A stretch of 5,417 bases of DNA from CBDDRG01 sp051306415 (GTDB lineage Bacteria; Pseudomonadota; Gammaproteobacteria; Pseudomonadales; Porticoccaceae), in assembly GCA_051306415.1 (NCBI GenBank), contig JBPPNE010000005.1:1-5417 (forward strand), written 5' to 3'. This document shows positions 1 to 4,982 of the stretch, one piece after another; positions within the stretch are counted from its first letter, which is position 1, and each line of letters starts with the position of its first letter. The notes under the pieces were generated by a model. It had not been told where the DNA came from. It worked only from the letters and a program-made list of their open reading frames with translations, and did not search any database. A program made the position numbers and the translations under genes.

Positions 1-224
1 TCCTCGAAGCCGTAGTCGTTGCCGAACAGGCCGAGATAGAGGTCGCTGCGATCGAGCTCGGCCAGGTAAGCCTGGTCGGCGCGCAGGTCGCGGGCCGGCA
101 GGTCCTCGAACAGAAAGACCGCGAAGAAGCGCCGCAGCAGGGCGTCGCCTTCGACGAAATCGCGGATCGCCCGCCGCTCCTCGGCGAATTCCTTCTGCAC
201 GCTGCTGACGAAGAGTCGTTCCAC
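1..224 (-). CDS. DUF4062-family protein, N-terminal part only (cut by left edge)
   Basis: Only the first 74 codons are present; the gene continues past the left edge. The start is a GTG directly after the hsdM stop codon, with a GGGA Shine-Dalgarno 7 nt upstream. The translation begins VERLFVSSVQKEFAEERRAI, followed by RRFFAVFLFEDLPA, RADQAYLAELDRSDLYLGLF and GNDYGFE. The early (L/V)FVSS-x-Q-x-EF-x-EER pattern and the later DLYLGLFG-x-xYG segment are typical of the DUF4062 domain, a Rossmann/TIR-like alpha/beta fold with unproven activity. From family knowledge, such N-termini are often joined to an AlbA_2 (Schlafen-like) or ATP-binding domain, and I recall them beside type I restriction-modification genes; the rest of this protein is not visible. 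Being coupled to hsdM implies co-expression and a possible accessory role in restriction, its control or another defence function. I am confident of the domain and unsure of the function. Confidence 0.82.
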   Translation of the reverse strand, partial: MERLFVSSVQKEFAEERRAIRDFVEGDALLRRFFAVFLFEDLPARDLRADQAYLAELDRSDLYLGLFGNDYGFE

Positions 225-2582
225 TCAGCTATCCCGTTCTTCGAGACCGATGATTTCGCTCAGCAGTCCCTCGGCCTCCCGCTCGATGGCGAGGATGTCG
301 GCGGCGATTTCCTCCAGCGTGCGCAGCGGTTGCGGCTGGTAGAAGTGGCGGGTGAAGCTGATCTCGTAGCCGATCTTGGTGGCGTCCTGCTTGATCCAGG
401 CATCGGCGGTGTAGGGCAGCACTTCGCGGCGGATGAAGGCGGCTATGCCATCGTTGTCGGGGCCGCCGTCTTCCAGCAGCGGCACCTGCTCGGTGTCGCG
501 CAGGTCGGCATCGGGCTCGTATTCGACCACCAAACCCTCTCCCCCGGCCCCTCTCCCGCTCGGGGGAGAGGGGAGCAGGAACAAGCCGTGCAAGGGCTCG
601 GCCACGGCCCTACCGGGCTTGTGCACCCTGGCGATAACGGGCGGCGCGGTTTCGTCGCGCCAGCTCACGGCCTTGAGTAGCTGCTTCAGGTCGACGGCGG
701 GGAGCTTGATGTCGGCCTGCTTGAGCGCGGCGTCTACCCGGTCGCGAAAATCGTTGTGGTCCTTGAACAATGCATCGCCCAGCACTTCACGCAGCTTGGT
801 GGCCGCTTCGACCAGGCGGCCATCGCGCTCCCAGGTTTTGGCGTCGAGTAGTTTCTTTTTCTTTTTCTCGGGCAGGCCCTTGCGGGCGCTGCCGTTGTCT
901 TCGTCGTCGCCGTCGTCCTCCTCGCCGCCCCAATCGGCCAGGCGCTGTTCCAGTGTGTCCGCGACCTTGGTGAAGCGCGTGAACAGCTCGTCGCCAAACT
1001 CGTCATACAGCGTGGCGCGGATGTCTTCATCGCCGGAGGCAAAGCGCAAGGTCTCGATGGCCTGTAGCGTGAGGCGGCTGTGCAGCCGCAGGGGGCGCTC
1101 GACGGTGACCTTCCAGTAGCCGAAGGCTTGGTTCGGGAAGATTTTCGATTCGGGCGTTTCCCCGAAATCGAGGAAGGTTTGGCTGATGCGCTCGATGTCC
1201 TCGGGCGAGAGTTCGCAGTTTTTCTTGCCCAGGTTCTTGCGCAGCGGCTTGAACCACTGGCTGGCGTCGATCAGTTGCACCTGGCCTTTACGGTGCGCGG
1301 GCTTGCGGTTGCTCAGCACCCAGATGTAGGTGGCGATGCCGGTGTTGTAGAAAAGATTGAGCGGCAGCGCGACGATGGCCTCCAGCCAGTCGTTTTCGAT
1401 CAGCCAGCGGCGGATGTTGCTCTCGCCCTGGCCGGCGTCGCCGGTGAACAGCGAGCTGCCGTTGTGGACCTCGGCGATGCGGCTGCCCAGCGCCGACTTG
1501 CCGTTCATCTTCGCCGCCATATTGGCGAGGAACAGCATCTGGCCATCGCTGGAGCGGGTGACCAGCGACAGCTCCTCGCCGTTGTGCATCACCCTGAAGC
1601 GCGGGTCGCGCATGCCGTCCTTGCCGCCCATGGCCTCCAGATCTTTCTTCCAGCTCTTGCCATAGGGCGGATTGGCGAGCATGAAATCGAATTCCCGCGC
1701 CGGGAAGGCGTCGTGCGCCAGCGTGGACCACTCGGCGCCGCCGACGATGTGGTCGGCGTTCTCGCCCTCGCCCTTGAGCAGCATGTCGGCCTTGCAGACG
1801 GCGTAGGTCTCGGGGTTGATCTCCTGGCCATAGAGCAGGCTTCTGACCTGCTGGCCGCGTTTTGCGGCGATGGCGGTGAGGGTTTCCTCGGCCACGGTGA
1901 GCATGCCGCCGGTGCCGCAGGCACAGTCGTACAGCAGGTAGGTGCCGGACTTGATCTGGGTCTCGATGGGCAGGAACACCAGGTTCGCCATCAGCCGCAC
2001 GGCGTCGCGCGGTGTCCAGTGCTCGCCGGCTTCCTCGTTGTTGTCCTCGTTGAACTTGCGCACCAGCTCCTCGAACACCGTACCCATCGAATGGTTGTCG
2101 ATGCCGGCCGGCGACAGGTCGATGCCGGGGTCGAGGAATTTGCTGATCAGCGTGCCGAGTGAGTCGGAGCGCGACAGCGTATGCAGCTGATTGCGGAATT
2201 TGAAGTTGTCGAGGATGTCCTGCACGTTGGGCGAGAAGCCGTTCAGGTAGTCTTCAAAATCAGCGAGAAGCTGCTGCTGACTGCCACGGGATTTCAGATC
2301 GCGCAGGGTAAAGCGTGAAGTGTTGTAGAAAGCCTGCCCGGCGGCAGCGCAGAGCGCGGCGCGCTGTTCGGTGATCTGCGCGTCATCCAGCATCGTTTTG
2401 GTGTCGCGCACCGCCTGCTTGGTTGGCTCCAGCACCGCGTCCATGCGGCGAATGACGCACATGGGCAGGATGACATCGGGATATTTGCCGCGCTTGAACA
2501 GGTCGCGCAGCACATCGTCGGCGATGCCCCAGATGAAGGAGACGATCTTGTTGTGGGTGGCCTGGTCCAAAGTGGTTTGCAC
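225..2582 (-). CDS. hsdM: Type I restriction-modification system DNA methyltransferase (M) subunit
   Basis: This encodes a 785-residue SAM-dependent N6-adenine methyltransferase, the modification subunit that joins HsdS (specificity) and HsdR (restriction) in a type I complex acting on DNA in the cytoplasm. Domains in order: a helical HsdM_N-type N-terminus (about 1-150, e.g. IVSFIWGIADDVLRDLF); GTVFEEL at 167-173; SAM-binding motif I DCACGTGG at 219-226; catalytic motif IV NPPY at 304-307; and a long C-terminal region with an acidic stretch (EEDDGDDEDN) next to a lysine run (KKKKK, about 570-575). The end (IGYEISFTRHFYQPQPLRTL, then an E/I/L-rich helix) resembles the tail of other long M subunits. 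Classical enterobacterial HsdM has about 530 residues, so this is the long type. Start: GTG at 2582, where homologous sequence begins; a TTG at 2570 is an alternative. The frame stays open upstream to 3329, but that part overlaps the epimerase gene in another frame and has no domain. A REP-like repeat is embedded at about residues 668-684. Both catalytic motifs are intact, so the enzyme is probably active. Confidence 0.95.
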   Translation of the reverse strand: MQTTLDQATHNKIVSFIWGIADDVLRDLFKRGKYPDVILPMCVIRRMDAVLEPTKQAVRDTKTMLDDAQITEQRAALCAAAGQAFYNTSRFTLRDLKSRGSQQQLLADFEDYLNGFSPNVQDILDNFKFRNQLHTLSRSDSLGTLISKFLDPGIDLSPAGIDNHSMGTVFEELVRKFNEDNNEEAGEHWTPRDAVRLMANLVFLPIETQIKSGTYLLYDCACGTGGMLTVAEETLTAIAAKRGQQVRSLLYGQEINPETYAVCKADMLLKGEGENADHIVGGAEWSTLAHDAFPAREFDFMLANPPYGKSWKKDLEAMGGKDGMRDPRFRVMHNGEELSLVTRSSDGQMLFLANMAAKMNGKSALGSRIAEVHNGSSLFTGDAGQGESNIRRWLIENDWLEAIVALPLNLFYNTGIATYIWVLSNRKPAHRKGQVQLIDASQWFKPLRKNLGKKNCELSPEDIERISQTFLDFGETPESKIFPNQAFGYWKVTVERPLRLHSRLTLQAIETLRFASGDEDIRATLYDEFGDELFTRFTKVADTLEQRLADWGGEEDDGDDEDNGSARKGLPEKKKKKLLDAKTWERDGRLVEAATKLREVLGDALFKDHNDFRDRVDAALKQADIKLPAVDLKQLLKAVSWRDETAPPVIARVHKPGRAVAEPLHGLFLLPSPPSGRGAGGEGLVVEYEPDADLRDTEQVPLLEDGGPDNDGIAAFIRREVLPYTADAWIKQDATKIGYEISFTRHFYQPQPLRTLEEIAADILAIEREAEGLLSEIIGLEERDS
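232..235 (-). promoter_or_regulatory. Shine-Dalgarno inside hsdM that sets the DUF4062 gene start
   Basis: On the minus strand GGGA lies within the last hsdM codons, 7 nt before the GTG at 224-222. Stop (TGA, 227-225) and start (GTG) are adjacent and in the same frame. Ribosomes finishing hsdM could therefore restart at once, which supports translational coupling and the chosen GTG start. Confidence 0.55.
535..573. repeat. REP-like palindromic repeat inside hsdM
   Basis: CCCTCTCCC occurs at 535-543 and again at 549-557, followed by its inverse complement GGGAGAGGG at 564-572. The second copy forms a perfect 10-bp stem (548-557 with 564-573) around a 6-nt loop. This layout (direct repeat, then hairpin) matches a short dispersed palindromic element common in proteobacterial genomes, usually between genes. 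Here it lies in the hsdM coding region and is read in frame as about 17 residues rich in Pro, Ser, Gly, Arg and Glu (PSPPSGRGAGGEG). The flanking sequence (HKPGRAVAEPLHGLF before, VVEYEPDADLRDTEQVPLL after) looks like normal HsdM, so the element seems to be a tolerated insertion or replacement. Family assignment is from memory of the consensus. Confidence 0.8.
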
Positions 2583-2660
2583 TCCCTGTCGTTGATCGGT
2601 CCGGCTCTTAACGTCTGGTGCTGTTATTTCAGCGCAGGTTTGGCGCGCGGTAGGGTCACT

Positions 2661-2705
2661 GTAGCCCAGCCGCCCGCCGCTGCGAAGAGAGGCCGGCCGG
2701 GCTAC
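2661..2705. repeat. Long inverted repeat (hairpin) between epimerase gene and hsdM
   Basis: GTAGCCCAGCCG (2661-2672) pairs with CGGCCGGGCTAC (2694-2705): 12 positions, one of them G-T/A-C depending on strand, around a 21-nt loop that can pair a little further. It fills the middle of the 146-bp gap 2583-2728. There is no T-run after it on either strand, so it is not a classical intrinsic terminator. It could be a Rho-assisted 3' end for the epimerase transcript, a processing or stability element, or a dispersed GTAGCCC-type repeat. I see no strong hsdM promoter in the rest of the gap. Confidence 0.6.
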
Positions 2706-2728
2706 CACTAAATCGGCTGAATGCGTTC

Positions 2729-3838
2729 TCAGCGATTGCGGTGATCCTTCTCGCCCGGCTTTTTCGGGTGGGCGTAGGGGTGGGGCCGCGAGGTCGCCAC
2801 GGTGAACGGAATCTTGGCAAGGGCGTCGAGGCTCTCGCGCCAGGCACCGACCAGGCGATCCTCGGCGCTGTAGTCGAAGGGATCCTGCAGGCGCTGCTCC
2901 AGATCGCCGCCGGGCTCGGGCCGGTGGGCGAGCAGCCAGTCGGTGGTCAGTCCCAGGGCTTCCACCACCGGCCAGGGATCGCGGTAGCCGAGCTGGGTTT
3001 TGATTTTCTGCAGATCCACCAGGCGGTGGTGCGGCGTGCCGCCGCCGGCGGCGTACGGCCGCGACGGGTGGGCGATGCGGTGCGGCATGCCGACAATCTC
3101 CATGTCGTGGCCCATTTTTTTGCACATCACCTCGATGATCTGGCTCAGCGTCAATTGTTGCTCGTCGCCGCAGTTGTAGATCTGCCCGGCGGACGCCCGC
3201 GGCTGATCCACCGCCAGCAGCACGGCGTGGCCAAGGTTGCCGGCGTAGCCGTGGGTCGATAGCGTCAGGCCGTCCTCGGGCACGACGATGAAGGGTCTTT
3301 TGTCGATGATGCGACGCAGGATGCTCCACTCCCGCGGCACCAACTGGTGCGGGCCGTAGACGTGGGGGTAGCGGAAGTGGGCGGCGGTCGGGTGGTGGTC
3401 GAGCACGGCCTGCTCGGTCTGCGCGATCAGGTACGAAAAGCGATGCTCCTGCTCGCTGTCGACCACGGGCGCGTCCTCGCCGATGGGCGATGCGGTGCCG
3501 GTGGGAAACAGCGCGCGAGGGTCCATGTAGCCGCGGTAGCTGGCGACGCCGCCGACGCTGACAAAACGGCCGACTCGGCCCACCAAGGCCTGGGCCAGCA
3601 GGCGAATGCGGCCGTAGGTGACCACGGCGATGTCGAAGGTGCGCTTGCCCAGGGTTTCCTCGATGGTTTCGAGGAAGTGCGGGTCACCGTGCAGGTGCTC
3701 CACTGCGGGCGGGATTTCGGGAATCTCGTGGGTGCCGCGGTGAAAGATGGTGACTTCGTAGCCGCGTTCGATCAGGCCGTTGACGATGAAGGGCCCGGTG
3801 GGTCCGGTGCCGCCGACGACGAGTGCTGTTGGTTTCAT
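2729..3838 (-). CDS. NAD-dependent epimerase/dehydratase-family protein (atypical extended SDR)
   Basis: This 369-residue protein has a Rossmann NAD(P)-binding fold. The N-terminus carries the glycine-rich loop GGTGPTG at 9-15 after a hydrophobic strand (ALVV), then an acidic/basic pair region (FHRG, 32-35). RFVSVGGVASYRG (91-103) occupies the place of the SDR catalytic-Ser strand, and FRYPHVYGP (155-163) matches the extended-SDR R-x-x-x-x-YGP substrate-side motif. The usual YxxxK catalytic pair is not seen: at the expected place the sequence is Y136-LIA-Q140. It may therefore be an atypical member with altered chemistry or a binding/regulatory role; the substrate cannot be told. A C-terminal region of about 100 residues (WRESLDALAKIPF) ends in a basic His/Lys/Pro tail. 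Start: ATG at 3838 behind an excellent Shine-Dalgarno. It lies upstream of hsdM on the same strand but 146 bp away with a hairpin between, so co-function with the restriction genes is doubtful. It is divergent from the thioesterase gene and may share its control region. Confidence 0.88.
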   Translation of the reverse strand: MKPTALVVGGTGPTGPFIVNGLIERGYEVTIFHRGTHEIPEIPPAVEHLHGDPHFLETIEETLGKRTFDIAVVTYGRIRLLAQALVGRVGRFVSVGGVASYRGYMDPRALFPTGTASPIGEDAPVVDSEQEHRFSYLIAQTEQAVLDHHPTAAHFRYPHVYGPHQLVPREWSILRRIIDKRPFIVVPEDGLTLSTHGYAGNLGHAVLLAVDQPRASAGQIYNCGDEQQLTLSQIIEVMCKKMGHDMEIVGMPHRIAHPSRPYAAGGGTPHHRLVDLQKIKTQLGYRDPWPVVEALGLTTDWLLAHRPEPGGDLEQRLQDPFDYSAEDRLVGAWRESLDALAKIPFTVATSRPHPYAHPKKPGEKDHRNR

Positions 3839-3841
3839 TAT

Positions 3842-3849
3842 CTCCTCCC
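3842..3849 (-). promoter_or_regulatory. Strong Shine-Dalgarno of the epimerase-family gene
   Basis: On the minus strand GGGAGGAG precedes the ATG, with the GGAGG core 5 nt from the start codon. It is the best ribosome-binding site in the window and fixes the start at 3838. Confidence 0.85.
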
Positions 3850-3858
3850 GATGTGGCG

Positions 3859-3882
3859 CGCGCCGGCGCTGGCGCCGGTGCG
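3859..3882. other. GC-rich hairpin in the leader of the epimerase-family gene
   Basis: CCGGCGC (3863-3869) and GCGCCGG (3872-3878) are perfect inverted repeats separated by 2 nt, and the pairing extends outward to 3859/3882 past one imperfect position. In the leftward mRNA it folds as a CCGGCG stem with a CCAG loop, about 10-15 nt upstream of the Shine-Dalgarno. It may affect mRNA stability or access to the ribosome-binding site. There is no T-run for termination. In such GC-rich DNA it could also be chance. Confidence 0.4.
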
Positions 3883-3890
3883 GGCATGGT

Positions 3891-3918
3891 TTGTCATTGA
3901 TACAGGTTCATTTAAACT
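3891..3918 (+). promoter_or_regulatory. Candidate sigma70-type promoter for the thioesterase gene
   Basis: TTGTCA (3891-3896, 5 of 6 to the -35 consensus) and TAAACT (3913-3918, 4 of 6 to the -10) are separated by 16 nt. Transcription would begin near 3925, leaving a leader of about 125 nt that holds the 19-bp tandem repeat, which would then sit just downstream of the start point like an operator. This is weak evidence from consensus matching only. Confidence 0.3.
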
Positions 3919-3971
3919 GCGGTGACGTCGCGTCAGCCCGGAGCTTACGCGTCAGCCCGGAGCTTAAATGA
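3908..3971. repeat. Inverted repeat TCATTTAA / TTAAATGA flanking the tandem repeats
   Basis: TCATTTAA (3908-3915) and its exact reverse complement TTAAATGA (3964-3971) bracket the 19-bp tandem pair. These are the only clearly AT-rich patches in the intergenic region. They could be half-sites of a looping regulator or elements of two opposed promoters. An 8-bp match could also be chance. Confidence 0.45.
3929..3966. repeat. Perfect tandem repeat, 2 x 19 bp
   Basis: The 19-mer CGCGTCAGCCCGGAGCTTA occurs at 3929-3947 and again at 3948-3966 with no mismatch and no spacer. The period of 19 bp is close to two helical turns, so proteins bound to each copy would face nearly the same side. The left copy also completes the dyad TGACG-TCG-CGTCA (3923-3935). 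The position between two divergent genes suggests an operator, but a simple replication-slippage duplication is equally possible. Confidence 0.8.
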
Positions 3972-3991
3972 CTCGCCGGATGCTGGCGAGC

Positions 3992-4023
3992 AAAAACGCG
4001 GCGGCCCCGCTCCCCGGCCGCCG
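3992..4023 (-). terminator. Leftward intrinsic-terminator-like hairpin
   Basis: CGGCGGCC (3999-4006) and GGCCGCCG (4016-4023) form a perfect 8-bp GC stem with a 9-nt loop. Read on the minus strand, the stem is followed after 2 nt by TTTTT (3996-3992), the layout of a short Rho-independent terminator. It would stop transcripts coming leftward out of the thioesterase region before they enter the epimerase gene. No minus-strand gene is seen upstream within the window. On the plus strand the same hairpin lies about 26 nt before the thioesterase start codon and could influence its translation. Confidence 0.4.
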
Positions 4024-4049
4024 TCCAGTCTGTCCTGTGGAATACCCCG

Positions 4050-4877
4050 ATGCTGCCGCTGTTCACCCGCGATCCGAATCGCCCTGGTTTTTATCTGCCC
4101 ACTACCAGCGCGGCGAGCCCCTGGGGGCCGATAACCCTCCACGGCGGTGCGCCGGCGGGACTGATGGCAGCGGTCATGGAGCAACAGTTTCCAGCGGAGC
4201 GGATGCAGTTGGTGCGCTTCACCGTGGACCTGTTCCGGCCGGTGCCGATGGCGCCGCTGGAGGTGCGGTCGAGCATCATCCGCGATGGCAAGCGCATCAA
4301 ACTACTGGCGTCGTCGCTGTACCATGATGGCGAGGAAATCTGCCGCAGCAGCGGGCTGGTGTTGCAGAAAAACGCTATCGAAGTGCCCGCGCACGCGCGG
4401 CTGGAGTCGGCGCCGCCGCCGGCCATGCGCGCGGCACTGGAGCAACCGGCGGTGACCGGCGTGGCCGGTCAGAGCAGCACGGCAGTGATTCGCTCGGCCC
4501 ACGGTCTGCACACCTTGATCGGCATCAAACCGGTCGCCCTCGACATGGGCAGCGGCCGCGGCTGCGCCTGGGTCAGGCTGCCGCTGGCGGTGATTGAAGG
4601 CAGCGCCAATTCGCCACTGGTCACCGTCGCCACGGTGGCGGATTTCAGCAACGGTTTTGCCCAGCTCTACCTGAGCCCGCAGCTGGGCTTCATCAACGCC
4701 GACATCACCATCAACCTGCACCGGCTGCCGGCGGGCGAGTGGATCGGCATCGACGCCCGCACGGTCGCACAGGCCCACGGCCTCGCCATGGTCGAGACCG
4801 TGCTCTACGACCAGCACGGCGCGATCGGCCGGGTCGCGCAGTCGAGCCTCACCATGGCGCGCTACCAGGGTGCCTGA
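4050..4877 (+). CDS. Acyl-CoA thioesterase-family protein (double hotdog, 4HBT_3 type)
   Basis: This 275-residue cytosolic protein probably hydrolyses acyl-CoA thioesters, as other TesB-like double-hotdog proteins do; its chain-length preference is unknown. The N-terminal hotdog starts with the family's substrate-cleft pattern GPITLHGGAPAGL (26-38), followed by LVRFTVDLFRPVPMAPLEVRS and a strand/turn series (RDGKRIKLLASSLYHDGEEI). The C-terminal hotdog has VADFSNGF (DFSNGF at 198-203), then DITINLHRLPAGEWIGID (218 onward, W231), a segment AHGLAMVETVLYDQHG and a closing VAQSSL. Length and the two-repeat layout fit the family. Start: the ATG at 4050, with a modest GGA about 8 nt upstream; the N-terminus is short and aligns with the expected fold, so no earlier start is needed. 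It is divergent from the epimerase gene and is followed by a 105-bp gap with its own promoter, so it is probably transcribed alone. The organism may use it in fatty-acid or aromatic acyl-CoA metabolism, which is inference. Confidence 0.88.
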   Translation: MLPLFTRDPNRPGFYLPTTSAASPWGPITLHGGAPAGLMAAVMEQQFPAERMQLVRFTVDLFRPVPMAPLEVRSSIIRDGKRIKLLASSLYHDGEEICRSSGLVLQKNAIEVPAHARLESAPPPAMRAALEQPAVTGVAGQSSTAVIRSAHGLHTLIGIKPVALDMGSGRGCAWVRLPLAVIEGSANSPLVTVATVADFSNGFAQLYLSPQLGFINADITINLHRLPAGEWIGIDARTVAQAHGLAMVETVLYDQHGAIGRVAQSSLTMARYQGA

Positions 4878-4894
4878 AGACGCGACGGACGTAC

Positions 4895-4909
4895 TGGTTG
4901 CGACAACCA
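4895..4909. other. Small hairpin after the thioesterase gene
   Basis: TGGTTG (4895-4900) and CAACCA (4904-4909) form a 6-bp stem with a 3-nt CGA loop, 18 nt past the thioesterase stop codon. No T-run follows, so it is at most a weak or factor-dependent 3' end. Confidence 0.3.
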
Positions 4910-4921
4910 AGCGCTGCCAAT

Positions 4922-4951
4922 TTGGCGCTGGCGAACCGCAGTGGCTATAGT
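4922..4951 (+). promoter_or_regulatory. Sigma70-type promoter for the membrane DnaJ-like gene
   Basis: TTGGCG (4922-4927, 4 of 6 to the -35) and TATAGT (4946-4951, 5 of 6 to the -10) are separated by 18 nt. Transcription would start near 4958, about 25 nt before the ATG at 4983. This is the best promoter match in the window, and it separates the downstream gene from the thioesterase gene. The -35 overlaps an imperfect dyad (AGCGCTGCCAATTTGGCGCT, 4910-4929) that could be an operator. Confidence 0.55.
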
Positions 4952-4982
4952 CTGCAACCCGGACTGATCTGAATCCCCACTC

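Noticed and set aside
848..870. Possible programmed frameshift site at the A-rich lysine codons of hsdM
   Set aside because: The runs are five A followed by G, not the A-AAA-AAG heptamer, and the frame continues into expected HsdM sequence.
330..1119. Plus-strand open frames antisense to the hsdM 3' part, containing Ser-rich and PSPAR-type repeats
   Set aside because: They are shadows of hsdM and of the REP-like element, which is open in several frames.
1080..2162. 360-codon open frame on the plus strand, antisense to hsdM
   Set aside because: Translation is Val/Ala/Gly/Leu-rich with no recognisable domain; long antisense frames are common opposite high-GC genes, and hsdM is clearly real.
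2658..2686. Candidate hsdM promoter TTCGCA-17-TACAGT on the minus strand
   Set aside because: Each box matches only 4 of 6 consensus bases and the site lies inside the long hairpin; such matches are frequent by chance.
2583..3329. Upstream extension of the hsdM open frame (to 3329), giving a 1034-residue protein
   Set aside because: It overlaps the well-supported epimerase gene on the same strand in another frame, its translation is Arg/Ala/Gly/Pro-rich without any domain, and HsdM-like sequence begins at the GTG at 2582.
2741..3925. Plus-strand open frames opposite the epimerase gene
   Set aside because: Low-complexity Val/Gly/Ala/His translations without domains, antisense to a gene with a strong ribosome-binding site.
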